A stretch of 64,000 nucleotides of DNA from Ricinus communis. Lineage: Eukaryota; Streptophyta; Magnoliopsida; Malpighiales; Euphorbiaceae. Shown here piece after piece: positions 24,240 to 36,174 of this stretch. The stretch spans positions 8,535,213 to 8,599,212 of the forward strand of contig NC_063264.1 of NCBI RefSeq assembly GCF_019578655.1, written 5' to 3'. The position numbers and the translations under genes were made by a program. The notes beneath the pieces were generated by a model. It ran no database searches, was not told where the DNA came from, and was given only the letters and a program-made list of their open reading frames with translations. Positions within the stretch are counted from its first letter, which is position 1, and the number at the start of each line of letters is the position of its first letter.

Positions 24240-26795
24240 AAGAGCCTGATCACCTCTATCGTGGCAATTTGTAGCTGGAGATTAGGTGATTGAGACGACC
24301 ACGACTAATCGAGTGTGGCATTACTCATAAACAAATATATGATGTGTGTACGCAAGTTCTAAGGCTTTCTAAGTTGTTGCTTTACTTAATATGTAAGTTT
24401 TAAGGTTTATTAGTCAACTAGTAATTTTATCAAAAGTCTACATTCTTCTTCTAATTAATCCAAAGTACTGAATCCTCCAATGTACATATATATATATACT
24501 CAAGACGAATTCAGATAAAAATAATAATATATCGGATTTGGGTTGAATTTAAATTTAAGTTTATTTAAATTTGATTATATAATATTAAATTATATTTTTA
24601 TTATCTAAAATATTATTTTAAATTTTATTAATTAACTCGTATTTTTATTATTTTAGATATTATATTTATATTTAGATTGTATTGATATATTGAATATTTA
24701 ATATAGATATTTAAATTTTAATTAAATTTGAATAGTACGTGCATATTTTTATTTAAATTTAAATCCTCATCATATAGAATAACAGAATTAAGTAATTTAA
24801 ACTTACTTATTTTTCTCGAGATATAATATGAAATAAATAACGTTGCTTAAATGATTGGCTAGCAAAACAATAATTAACTGATCTGTATAGAATATAATAG
24901 ATTGATCCAATAAAAGCTCAAATTACGCAATAATTGAACCACTGATTTTCATCAAAGAAAGTAACTGCTTATTTAGATTGGTAGGTTTTGATACCACCAA
25001 ATCAAATAACACGATATGTAATGAGATTTAATAATTTTTGATACGATTCTATTAAATAATATGAGAAGAAATTATATAAATTTATTAAATGATACAGCAT
25101 GTAGTTAAGTTTAATAATTTATAATACAAACGATAAATATATTTAAGTCAAGTATGATACGAGAAAATAAATTAAATTTAGATAAATAGATTCATCTAAT
25201 CTTCATGTGATATGAATAAATATATTTAATTAAATAAGTTAGTAAGTTAATAAATAATTATATTAAGAATGTATATTATATATATATATATATATATTAT
25301 TTAGATATTATTAATTTTAATTGTTGTTATTTTAAAATATGATAAATAATTTAATAAAAAAAAGATATGATAAATAATTCTAAAGATTTGAAATTTTATT
25401 ATCTTTTATAACTTTATTTTATATTAATAAAAATAACATCAATAGTTTTGTAATGTGGAAGACTAGTTTTTATTAAGAGAAATTCTATAATTACTTTGTT
25501 TACTATGACAAGTAAATTATTTTATATAATTAAATTCAATTATCTGTAATTGCAGGGATTTATTTTGTTATTATTATTTATATAATTAGAAATAAATAAA
25601 TAACGGTAAGTGCGACAACTCATAATTCTATTGTGCAAGCAGTTTTGTATAAAATTAATCTAATGAGTATTTAGATGTGCACATTAACAGGAAACAAAAC
25701 CATATTAGAAAAGGATTACTGCAAAAGCAATAAGATTTTATTCTATGTTTGAAAAAAGAAAACAACATTTCTTTTTATCTTTCCTTTAAACTACTGTTAA
25801 TTAGTCAATTAATAAAGTATATGTAAAAATTATCTTCTAATGCAATTCTAGATTCTTTATATTACTAATTGGCTCTTAGCGTTTTATACTATAAAATAAT
25901 AGTGATTGATAAAAATGAAATTTAACCCTCACATTAATTATATATACTTTACAAAAATAGCATTTCAAGCTACTTTTAAAAAAACTCAAGCTGTTTGTTT
26001 TTTTCTATTAAAATCTTATTTTTTTTAATCTACCGCCGATTAGCAAAGTTATAAATAGATATTAGTATTTTTCTTAAAAGATTTTGTCATCCTCTCTTAT
26101 ATCACTTTTAAATTAGTAATATTTTTTTATTATTAATTTTCTTAAGGGATTTTGTGGTTTTCCATTAGAGAGGTATATCGGTTTTGAGTTCTCCTTTTAT
26201 AAGTATTTTATGATTTTTCATTACAGAGACGTTGAATTCTTATTCTATAGCAGTGGTGAAAAGAAAAAAAAGATCAAAATTGACGTTGAAACAATTCGAC
26301 TCATTAAAAAATATTTATAAAATTGATATGTAACTTAGTGCCACCTAATAAAGCATATTTCTCACGAAATTGTAATTTATTGTTCCATCAACACGATTGA
26401 TGATTGTTAAAAATAATTTTTTTTATATGTATTTTTTGATATTTAATATTTACTTTTATTTTTTATATTAAAATATATCTATCAATTTTCATTAATAGAA
26501 TATCTATAGTTCTTGTCAAAAGAAATTATATATGCTTTGTTCTTTTAACTCAAGAACATATAAATATATAATAAAGCAAATGAATTTTTTATCTAGACCT
26601 GGTATATGTCCGCAGTTATATACTAAGTTGATAGATGACTGATACATATTTTATTAATTTTAAATAATAAAATATATATTAACTACCTAATATTAAAATA
26701 TAAAATATTTATATATATTTCATACTTTTATTAATAAAAAAATATAATTATTATCAAATGTACATAAAAATAAAATAAATTTAAAAATATATACT
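24240..26795. other. AT-rich intergenic spacer
   Basis: No gene was recognised. A TA run lies at about 25,274-25,300. A short stretch near 25,900-25,960 (AAATTTAACCCTCACATTAA) resembles 35,805-35,850, upstream of the other two-domain albumin, which suggests that the duplicated block once reached further left and was then separated by an insertion or deletion of about 0.8 kb. Confidence 0.45.
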
Positions 26796-26850
26796 TCAAC
26801 AACATCAAGCGCAAAATCCATAAAAAGAATCATATGAAGCAAACAGAAAT

Positions 26851-26990
26851 TGCATGCTGCTGCCATACGTGTAAGCTTAAAGCAGACCTCAAAACCATGG
26901 GTAGCCACCCCATAAAAATGCCAGAAATGACTGGCCATTCCATACATCTTACACGTTCTCGACATGCACTCCCCTAAATTTCCTATAAGA
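26851..26990 (+). promoter_or_regulatory. Shared albumin promoter block, 27-kb gene
   Basis: GCATGC (26,852), TACGTGT (26,866), TGCCAGAAATGACTGGCCAT (about 26,920), ACACGT (26,951), CATGCA (26,963) and TATAAGA (26,984-26,990) occur in this order. The same arrangement precedes the genes at 36.2, 50.5 and 56.0 kb, which implies conserved function. RY and ACGT motifs are known seed-promoter elements. Confidence 0.75.
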
Positions 26991-27047
26991 GCCCATTACC
27001 ATCATCTACTATATTCCATAAGAGCATCTTTCTGATATTCAGTAACA

Positions 27048-27824
27048 ATGGCAAAGCTCATACCCACAATTGCTCTTGTTAGTGTTTTCTTGTTCATCAT
27101 TGCCAATGCGTCTTTCGCTTACAGGACCACCATCACCACCATTGAGATTGACGAGTCAAAGGGTGAAAGGGAAGGATCGAGCTCGCAGCAATGCCGCCAG
27201 GAAGTTCAGAGGAAGGACTTGAGCTCCTGCGAGCGATACCTGAGGCAATCAAGTTCAAGAAGATCAACAGGAGAAGAAGTGTTAAGGATGCCTGGAGATG
27301 AAAACCAGCAGCAGGAGAGCCAGCAACTCCAGCAATGCTGCAATCAGGTAAAGCAAGTAAGAGATGAATGCCAATGTGAAGCAATCAAATATATCGCAGA
27401 GGATCAGATTCAGCAGGGACAGCTACATGGAGAAGAGTCTGAAAGAGTGGCGCAGAGAGCAGGTGAAATTGTATCTTCTTGCGGTGTGCGTTGCATGCGC
27501 CAAACTCGAACAAACCCAAGCCAGCAGGGGTGTCGTGGGCAGATTCAAGAGCAACAAAATCTCAGGCAATGCCAGGAATATATCAAACAACAAGTTTCCG
27601 GACAGGGACCAAGAAGAAGTGACAATCAAGAACGGTCTCTTCGTGGGTGCTGTGACCATCTCAAGCAGATGCAGTCACAGTGCAGATGCGAGGGTCTGAG
27701 GCAGGCTATTGAGCAGCAACAGAGCCAGGGGCAACTTCAAGGTCAGGATGTTTTTGAGGCTTTCAGGACAGCTGCGAATTTGCCATCAATGTGCGGCGTC
27801 TCACCAACCGAATGCCGGTTCTAA
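27048..27824 (+). CDS. Two-domain 2S albumin precursor (Ric c 1 / Ric c 3 type), copy A
   Basis: This intronless 258-residue precursor of castor 2S albumin is cleaved in protein storage vacuoles into two heterodimeric albumins, each with a small and a large chain joined by disulfides. Residues 1-24 are the signal peptide (cleavage likely after NASFA). Domain 1 has cysteines 49, 61, 97-98, 108, 110, 145 and 149. Domain 2 has cysteines 162, 175, 201-202, 212, 214, 249 and 256. Each set follows the eight-cysteine pattern. The Gln- and Arg-rich composition fits nitrogen storage; the proteins are seed allergens. Copy B at 36,175 differs only at residue 74 (Thr here, Pro there). AATAAA follows at about 27,855. 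Recognition of the castor precursor is from memory of the protein; the domain evidence is visible. Confidence 0.96.
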   Translation: MAKLIPTIALVSVFLFIIANASFAYRTTITTIEIDESKGEREGSSSQQCRQEVQRKDLSSCERYLRQSSSRRSTGEEVLRMPGDENQQQESQQLQQCCNQVKQVRDECQCEAIKYIAEDQIQQGQLHGEESERVAQRAGEIVSSCGVRCMRQTRTNPSQQGCRGQIQEQQNLRQCQEYIKQQVSGQGPRRSDNQERSLRGCCDHLKQMQSQCRCEGLRQAIEQQQSQGQLQGQDVFEAFRTAANLPSMCGVSPTECRF

Positions 27825-28692
27825 AGTCGCAGGATTATATATATATGAAGTAGTTAATAAAGATCATGATCAGTGATCACTAGCCCTTCGCAGCTGTTGC
27901 TGTGAGATTAGAAAATGATGATTACGTAGTAGCCATGTATCATGACTGTTGCAAAATCTATAATAAGTTTATGTGGGTCCTCTGTTAATTAATATGTCAT
28001 GAGCCTACCCAACTCCATTAACGTAGGACTGGAGCTCAAACTTTAGGACTCAGGACTCAGAGACTGGTACTTTAACTGTATTAGAACTTTGTTAAGGAAA
28101 ATAAATAACTTAAAAGAGCAAATGCGAAAGCCCCCAGTGTATTCAAAGATTAACTCTGGCATTTTCAGTATCACTATAGCCGCCATTATATTACACCTGT
28201 CCAATTATTGAAAGGTCCTAAAAAACTAAAATCTAAGTACTCAAAGATTTCATCTAATTAATCAACGAGTATAGTAGCTATTCAAGGCGTTACGCCCATC
28301 TAATTGTTCAATGAGTCCATCGAATTAGTCAAATTCGTGTGGAAGCTACTCAATGAGTCCATTCCATGCATCCATACGAGTTTTTGGACTAAACTCTAGA
28401 TTAAATATGTTTAATTATGTAAAATAACTCAAGATGCATAGCTATTCTGTAACCAATCTGGCTTCTCAAGAAGTTTGGAAATAAAATTTTGACATATTCA
28501 AGATGCATATTCAATTCATTAAGATTAATGAATTTGTATTGATGATCTCCATTAGATACTCTTTTTCTTTATATATATATTCTTATAAAGGATGAATTAT
28601 GAAACTATAGACCGAGAGAATGAACAATACTTCATGAATTTAGGTTTTGTTTATTAATTAGTTGGTCTATAATCATATGGAAAGCTTGAATC

Positions 28693-28830
28693 AAGCTCAA
28701 GTTTATTTGACAAAAAGGAGAGGGAGGAAACATAGGATAATACTATATTTTACATTGATTAAAGCTCAAGTTTATTTGACGAAAAGGAAAGGGTGGAAAC
28801 ATAACATAGTACCATATTTTACATTGATTA
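28693..28830. repeat. 69-bp tandem duplication
   Basis: AAGCTCAAGTTTATTTGAC begins at 28,693 and again at 28,762, and similarity continues through the unit (GGAAACATA, then ATATTTTACATTGATT). Confidence 0.7.
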
Positions 28831-30330
28831 TATTTCAAGAGTTTCGCAGGAATTGTTTAATATTTTACATTAATTATATTTCAAAAGCTTCTCAGAGACA
28901 AAGACCCATATCGAACTTTGAGATCAATATTTTGTTTTAATAAATGAGAACTTTATTAATTAAACCATGAAGAATCTGGAGAAAAATTAGTTTGATGGAA
29001 AATTATTATCCACGTCATATCTATATATCGCAATAAAAATATATCTACACATTATAATAAATGTAACATCTATATATCATAATATAGTATCACAATAAAT
29101 AACAGGTTTATTAGATTTACACATCACAATAAATATAATGTCTATACATCATAAAATAATATAATATTATAAATACAATACAACAAATAGAAAAATAATA
29201 AATATTAAATTATTATTATATATTTTATTACTTAAAATTAGTAAATAAATATTAACTATAGTTAAATAATTTATATAATATTCTATTATTTAAAATTATA
29301 AACATATACCTATAATTTATTGGTATAGGACTAATAAATAGATATCTATAACTTATTAGTTAATATATAAACATAACATACATCTAAATTAGATTAAAAA
29401 AATCTAAAAAATATTAATTTATAATTTTTTTATTGTACTCAAATATTAAAAATATAGTTTTTTAATTTTTATTTTAATTTACAGTTTTGGTTGATTTTTT
29501 ATTTTAACAACTAAAAACTTAAAAAAATAACTGAAAAAACTGAAAAATAATTACAATATAACTTTAGAAAAAAGTTTATTTTGGAAAGAAAAATTTATAG
29601 GAAAAAAATGATTTTTTTATTGATTTAAGATATTTTTGAAGAGTTTCTAAAAAACTTCTCGTTTGATACTACTATACTACTGCCCGAACAATAGATCCAT
29701 CCAACAACAACAAACTATGTGAAAACCAAGAGATGAAACTTAGTCAAAATAAACCGATTCAAATTGAGTTGATGAGTCAGTGGCCCACCTATTTTGCTCA
29801 ACTCACCATAACTCGTTGAGTCGAGCTAGAAAATAGTAGAGCTGGAATATAAGATAACAACTTTTGGGTTAAATAATAACATTAAGATTGAAGAATGAGG
29901 AAAAATAGGAGTAAAAAGTAAATAAAAATTTGATAGAAATAAGAGAAACAAAAAAAAAAAAAGAAGATTGATAGTTATTATGGATGATGGAATATTAGAT
30001 TATTTTTACTTGTTATGAAAGAGAGGTAATGGAAATTTTAGATTACATATTAAGAAAAATAAGTAATGGAGAAGGAAATAAATCAATAAAAGATGATGAA
30101 AGAGAAGTGACTTTTGTCATATTTGCTAAACTATCGTTTCACACCTTTGTATGGATATAAAAGAGAAATACAATACCAAATACCTCTACTTTTTACATAT
30201 TTGATATATCTATTTCTTTTTATTTTTTAGAACCCACTTTTTATTAATATTGCCCGAGATGGTCTCAAACGGTGACAATTACAGTTTTCCTTTTCACAAT
30301 ACAGAAAAGTATATAGTGGGTTCAAGGTAT
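28831..30330. other. AT-rich spacer without a recognised gene
   Basis: Short imperfect repeats of CACAATAAATATAATGTCTA type occur at 29,035-29,150. No reading frame of interest or terminal repeat was seen. Confidence 0.5.
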
Positions 30331-30896
30331 TATGCATGGCAGAAGTCTCTCTTTCCTTCCATTTAGCCCCATTATTTCACCATGGCTATACCTCCACACA
30401 CTCACTGGAAACATCTCTGAAAATTAAAATATTCCAAATAAATTGAAGCTTTTCTTGCAAAAATATTATCTAATGCTCTATCAGTTGGATCGGCTTTATT
30501 TAGTAATCTTGGAATTATTGCACCATGTGTTCGTTATGGAGCATTTGCAACTGTGCGGCATTTTTTTTTCCAATGCTCCTTTCAGAACATGTCTACGTTT
30601 AACCCAGTTAGGTTTTATTCCCGTTTCCCTTACTGTTTCAAATATTCAAGGAGCTTAGGACAAGTTAAATGAGGATCTTGCTATCCTATTTCATATACTT
30701 TTTACTGTCGAGTGTATTGTTTTGACTTTATGAAATATCTGAAAGATGCTTTCACTTTATGAAGTACCTGAAAGGCGTAAATTTTTTTTAAAATTGAATG
30801 AGATTAACCTTTCAATTAGAATATAAGGGTTATAATTTACTATGTTCAAGTTCAAAATACCCTAAGGGAAGGTAATAGAATTGCTGATTGGCTATC
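30330..30896 (+). pseudogene. LINE ORF2 3' end, left part (zf-RVT and RNase H), interrupted
   Basis: KLKLFLAKILSNALSVGSALF at about 30,442-30,505 matches the zinc-binding region after plant LINE RT. QVQNTLREGNRIADWLS just before 30,896 matches the C-terminal end of the LINE RNase H domain (REGNxxADWL). The reading frame continues exactly at 35,678 on the other side of a copia element, so this is one LINE split by a later insertion. Stops and frame changes between the two motifs show it was already decayed. Confidence 0.7.
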
Positions 30897-31083
30897 TGTA
30901 GAAGATTTTATTTGTCTCCTAAAGCAGTATCTATCTCATGTATCTATCTCATTCCTTATGCGTTTCTATTCTTTAGGTTCTTAATTTGTACTAAAATAAG
31001 ATTCTTGTAAATAAGAGTCTATATAAGTCCTTGTACCTAGAATTTTCGAATATGAATGAAAACAACTAAATTGAGTTTCTTCA
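30897..31083 (+). repeat. 5' LTR of the copia element
   Basis: The LTR is 187 bases with TG...CA ends, preceded by the target duplicate CTATC and followed directly by the primer site. Confidence 0.9.
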
Positions 31084-31189
31084 TGGTATTAGAGCCGAGT
31101 TGCATAAAATTTTTATTATAAAAAATATCTTCCTCTCCATCTGAAACCCCCACTAAATCAACTACCATACCATCACTACAAATTATTCA

Positions 31190-34100
31190 TGTCAATTCTA
31201 AAATTTTTGGCTTTAAAGCTAGAATAACTCTTACTGAAATCAATTATGATACATGGTCTCAAATCATAGAGATGTATATTGCTGGGCGTAAAAAATTGGA
31301 TTATATTATAGGAGATTCTCCTCTACCCATATTAACTGATCCGTCTTACTTCAAGTGGTATGTTGAAAACCAAAAAGTTAAAAGCTGGTTATTTACATCA
31401 ATGATACCAGAAACTATGAAAAAGTATCCTCATATCAGTATAGCCCGTGAAATCTAGAGTGCTTTTTCCAAAAGCATTCTATGATAGATCAGACGAAACT
31501 TAGATTTTTGCTCTTAATCAACGAGCATTCCTAAGTCGGCTTCCGACCTACTATAGCGAGCTAGTTGAGATATTCCAGGAACTTGATCATTGGGATAAGA
31601 TAAGAATAAAAGATCTTGAGGGCATTACTATGTATAAAGCAGATGTAGCGAAGTTTAGAATCCACATCTTTTTAAATAGACTTGACGCCGAGTTTGAACA
31701 AGTGAGAGGAGAAATCCTCCGAATAGAGCCGAGCTTAGACCTTGAACAAACATATGCATATGTTTGCCGAGAAGCAAATCGAAAAAAATCTTAACTAGAG
31801 AACATGCTTTCTCGGAGTCAGCTACATTACTCGCGAAAAGAACTAACTCGTCACTTCTGCAGAATTCTATTCGTAGCTTTGATATTGGTAATAAACAAAC
31901 CAATTCAACAAAGCAATGTATACATTATGGTGCAACAGGCCATACTCAAAGCAGATGTTATGATCTGATTGGATATCCTAAATGGTAGGATCCTTCTAAA
32001 GCTTCGAAAAGAAAGTTAAAAACTGTAAAAACTGCATCAGTATCAACAGCTGTAGCCGAACAACCTTCCTCGCTAGATGTTGTTATCTTACACATATCTT
32101 TAGAACTACTAGATAAATCTTTTTGTAATTATGCCACTGTTAGGTCGTATATATTAGTTATTGATTCTGGATCGACTGATAATATGCCTTCTAACACACC
32201 TACTGAGCTAAAAGCAACTGAGCAATCCGTTATATCCACAACTAATGATACAAAAGCTAGTGTTACTGGTAAATGGTCATTCACACTTGACAACCAAAAT
32301 TTAGAATATGTTTTAATTGTTCCATCTCTAAACTTCAATTTAATATCTATATCTCAACTAAACACCTTTTTAAATTGTATAATAATTTTTTAGGCTGATT
32401 ATTATATTTTTAAGGACATCAAGATAAAGAGGACGATTGTTTATGACATTAGAAAAGAAAAGCTCTATTATCTTGACATTGCACCATCCAGCTTAAGTGC
32501 CTTGTCGGAATCAAGTTTGGAAAATAGTAGCTCCATATCGACAAGTATAGAAAATACGATATGGTTATGGCATAAGCACCTTGGTCATGCATTATTTGGA
32601 TATTTAAAGTATTCGTTTCCTAAGTTATTTTTAAAAATATATACTTTTAAACTTCAAATGTGAAACTTGTGAACTCGTAAAAAGCCATCGTGTCTCTTTT
32701 CGAACTAGTTTAAATAAAAGTTCAGTACCATTTATGATTCTACACTATGATATTTGGAGACCTACAAAGGTACCGAACTTGAATAGAGCTCGGTAGTTTA
32801 TTTATTTTATTGATGATTATAGTCGTATAACATGGATATGCTTAATGAAAAGTCAGCAGGAGGTTTGCTCATTATTCAAGAAGTTCTATTTGATGGTGGA
32901 AACTCAATATAAAACTCCAGTGCAAATACTACAGACAAATAATAGAGGTGAATTCATTAATCATGAATTCACACAATTCCTTCAACAATATGGTGTAATC
33001 CATCAAACCACATGCCTTTATTTTCTTCAACAAAATGGGATTACAGGAAAAAAAACTGACATCTCTTGAAAACAGTACAAGCTATTCTATTTGAAGCCAA
33101 TATGCCTCTCCAATATTGGAGAAACTTTATCCTCAGCATCTTACCTTATAAATCAAATTTCATCTCGTATCCTAGACTTTCATACCCCATTTGATAAAAT
33201 AAATAAAAGCCTTACCTCACCATCATTACCGAACTTACTTATAAAGTCCTTGGTTGCACAATCTTTGTTCACCTTCCTCACCACACACGCCACAAGCTCC
33301 AACCTCGTACTATTTGTTGTATCTTTATTGGATATGGTATTCATCAGAAAGGATATAAGTGTTATCACCTTCTAACTCAACGAGTGTATGTCAGTATGGA
33401 TATCCAGTTTCATGAGCATCAGATGTATTTTCCTACTGCAAGTCAGAATGAGAGAAATATTGACTTGCAGCCTGACCTTCAATATTTTTTCGACCTTCAA
33501 ACACAACCCAACCTTCAAACATAACTCGACCTTCAAATACAACCCTACCTTCAAACACAATCCGATTTTCCAACAGAGATTCCTGACCTTCTTTCAACTG
33601 AAACTCCCGACCTGTCAAAACAATCTGAGCATTATTCTTTTGATCTTGGGTCAACCGAGCATTGCGAGCTTGATATTTGGGGTCAAGGTAATAGAACTGA
33701 ATTTGAAGCACTGCAATCAATGTCATCTTTACTTGATGACTCATCCCGAGCTGAATCTCAAGTAACTCATAAAATCTCTGTTAGAATACTCTCGAACCGA
33801 ACTACTCGAGGAAAGCCTAAATCAAGTTATGAACCCATGATGACTCTAGACCTAAATATCTAATAAATAATTATGTTTCATACCATAGGCTATTAAAGAC
33901 ACGTGAATCATTTATAAATCAATTATCTTTTGTGTATGTACCTAACTATGTGCAAGAAGCCATAAAAGACCCGAGGTGGAAAAAAGCAATGGATGAAGAA
34001 ATGAAGTCCCTTCGAAAGAATGAAACCTAGGAGATTGTTGATCTACCAAATGGAGAAAAATATATTGGTAGGTGGATTTATACCGTTAAATACAAGGCAG

Positions 34101-35478
34101 ATGGAAGTGTGGAGAGACACAAAGCTTGGCTTATTGCGAAAGGATATAGTCAGACATATGGGATAGATTATACAAAAACCTTTGCTCATGTGGCCAAGAT
34201 CAATATTGTCATAATTCTTTTGTCCTTGGCTGTAAATTTAAATTGGTCTCCACCAATTTGATATAAAGAATATTTTTCTTCATGACGATCTCTAAGAGGA
34301 ATTGTACATGGAACTACCTCCAAGATGTAGGTTTCAGGTTGAAGGAAGTAAGCAATTCTGTAAGCTGAAAGAGTCTCTATATGGATTGAAACAATCTCCG
34401 AGAGCTTGGTTTGGAAGGTTGACAAACTCAATTAAGACCTTTGGCTATAAACAGATTAGTTCCGATCATATACTCTATATATAAAATATAAGGAAGGAAG
34501 AATAGTTGTGCTTATCATATATGTTGATAATATGATTGTAATAGGAGATAATGATGATGATGAAAAGATAGCCTTACATAACTATCTTTCTAAAGAGCTT
34601 GAAATGAAGACTTTGGTGATCTCAAGTATTTCTTAGGGATTGAAGTACTATGATCTAAGCAAGTTATATTTTTATCTCAAAGAAAATACAGTTTAGACTT
34701 ACTTAAAAAGGTCGATATGCTAGCTTGCAATCCAATTAATACTTCTACTAGTAAACATACGTAGCTTGATATATTTTCCGAGCAAGTACTTACGAATAAA
34801 GAAAGATATTAGAGACTTGTAGGTCGGTTAATATATCTTGCTCATACTCGTCCGGATTTGGCATATTCTTTAAATGTAGTAAGTCAATTCATACACTCTC
34901 CAAGTGAAGATCATATAAACGTTGTTCTTTATATTTTGTAATACTTGAAATCCTCTCCAAGAAAATGCATTATATTCACTAAAGGGATAATTTTGAATGT
35001 TGAGGGCTATACTGATGCGGATTGGGTTGGTTCTATTGATAATAAGCTATCCACAACAGATTACTTAACTTTTGTTGGAGGAAACCTTATTACATGGAGA
35101 GGTAAGAAGCAAAGTGTTGTAACTCGGTCTAATGCAGATCCAGAGTATAGAGGAATGACTCAAGGTGTTTGTGAGTTATTTTGGATCAAGAATTTACTAC
35201 ATGAGCTCTGAGTTCCACATTTTAGTCCTATAAGACTATATTGTGATAATAAAGCTGCATGAGGTATAGCTCATAACCTAGTTCAGCATGATCAGATGAA
35301 ACATGTGGAAATAGACAGACACTTTATTAAGGAACAGTTAGAAGCCAAGATAATTGAAGTCCTTCATGTTCGATTTAAAGATCAGCTTGCCGATATTCTT
35401 ACCAAAACAGTATTAAGGGAAATTTTTTATCGAGCATTAGATAAATTGGGCATGCAAAATCTCTATATATCAACTTGA
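31190..35478 (+). pseudogene. Ty1/copia gag-pol polyprotein remnant
   Basis: The gag part (31,190-31,990) has a copia-type N-terminus (YDTWSQIIEMYIAGRKK) and a knuckle CIHYGATGHTQSRC in which the second Cys is Tyr. Protease IDSGST lies at 32,160. Integrase starts LWHKHLGH at 32,565, with a first Asp in HYDIW (about 32,747) and a second region QTNNRGEF (about 32,931), but the third acidic residue is replaced (NGITGKK). RT begins KDPRWKKAMDEEMKSL (33,968), has KLKESLYGLKQSPRAW (34,360) and YVDN (34,519-34,530). RNase H carries YTDADWVG (35,009) and ADILTK (35,390). Stops occur in every domain, so no active polyprotein can be made. Confidence 0.9.
33478..33572. repeat. Minisatellite of about 18 bp inside the copia pol
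   Basis: Five imperfect copies of an ACCTTCAAACACAACCC-like unit occur in tandem, between the integrase and RT regions. The repeat gives a KVxLxL-type periodic pattern on the opposite strand, which has no coding meaning. Confidence 0.8.
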
Positions 35479-35485
35479 GGGGGAG

Positions 35486-35672
35486 TGTAGAAGATTTAAT
35501 TTGTCTCCTAACACACTATATATCTCCTGTATCTATCTCCTTCCTTATACATTCATATTCTTTAAGTTTCTAATTTATATTAAAATAGGAGTCTTATAAA
35601 TAAGAATTTATATAAATCCTTGTACCTAAGATTTTCGAATATGAATGAAAAAAACTGAACAAAGTTTCTTCA
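35486..35672 (+). repeat. 3' LTR of the copia element
   Basis: The LTR is 187 bases, preceded by the purine tract and followed by the CTATC target duplicate. It shows clear substitutions against the 5' LTR, so the insertion is not recent. Confidence 0.9.
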
Positions 35673-35790
35673 CTATCTAATGACGCTTTATGGCATGGTA
35701 AAGGTGTTGTTGATTTTAGTCAGCTGCATTGTGATACTTTTGTGTTCGTTTTCCGGTGTACCCTCTGTTGTATCTAAAAGAAATAATAAT
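35673..35790 (+). pseudogene. LINE ORF2 3' end, right part
   Basis: Reading continues from the left part across the copia target site: NDALWHGKGVVDFSQLHCDTF, then RCTLCCI and a stop at about 35,776-35,778. This is the C-terminal end of the LINE RNase H region. An A-rich tract (AAAAGAAATAATAA) follows, as expected at a LINE 3' end. Confidence 0.65.
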
Positions 35791-35977
35791 TTAGTCTGGT
35801 AAAATTGAAATTTAACCCTTAAATTAATTGTATATGCTTCGGGATAACAGTTTATAAACAAAAGACCATTTGGTTCAACGATATACAAAATATATAATAA
35901 AACAAACCTAAATATATATACTTCAACAACATCAAGCGCAAAATCCATAAAAAGAATCATATGAAGCAAACAGAAAT

Positions 35978-36117
35978 TGCATGCTGCTGCCATACGTGTA
36001 AGCTTAAAGCAGACCTCAAAACCATGGGTAGCCACCCCATAAAAATGCCAGAAATGACTGGCCATTCCATACATCTTACACGTTCTCGACATGCACTCCC
36101 CTAAATTTCCTATAAGA
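35978..36117 (+). promoter_or_regulatory. Shared albumin promoter block, 36-kb gene
   Basis: It is identical to the block of the 27-kb gene, shifted by 9,127 bases: GCATGC, TACGTGT, ACACGT, CATGCA at 36,090 and TATAAGA at 36,111. Confidence 0.75.
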
Positions 36118-36174
36118 GCCCATTACCATCATCTACTATATTCCATAAGAGCATCTTTCTGATATTCAGTAACA

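Larger units (their letters stand above)
26795..28400 (+). repeat. Segmental duplication, copy A (partner at 35,915-37,375)
   Basis: From about 26,795 to 28,055 the sequence is nearly identical to 35,922-37,182, with only an A/C change in the coding region, one base and one TA-repeat difference in the 3'UTR noticed. After 28,055 similarity drops sharply but remains recognisable to about 28,400. Confidence 0.85.
30897..35672 (+). mobile_element. Complete but dead Ty1/copia element with 187-bp LTRs
   Basis: The 5' LTR (30,897-31,083) and 3' LTR (35,486-35,672) both start TGTAGAAGAT and end TTTCTTCA. Flanking CTATC at 30,892-30,896 and 35,673-35,677 is a perfect target-site duplication. The primer site TGGTATTAGAGC follows at 31,084, and the polypurine tract TTGAGGGGGAG precedes the 3' LTR. 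Coding order is gag, protease, integrase, RT, RNase H (copia order). Damage includes many stops, a zinc knuckle with Cys changed to Tyr, an integrase with the catalytic Glu region lost, and an RT box reading YVDN instead of YVDD. It sits inside a LINE 3' end between the two-domain albumins. Confidence 0.93.

Noticed and set aside
26720..26965. Minus-strand frame starting MSRTCKMYG that is conserved at 35,688-36,092 and partly at 55,548-55,835
   Set aside because: It is the complement of the conserved promoter block. The conservation follows the motifs and not codon positions, and the frame breaks in the 50-kb copy.
27133..27699. Long open frames overlapping the two-domain albumin in other frames and on the minus strand (also at 36,260-36,826 and in the 50- and 56-kb genes)
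   Set aside because: They are shadows caused by the Gln/Arg-rich codon use of the albumin and lack independent features; the albumin frame has full family support.
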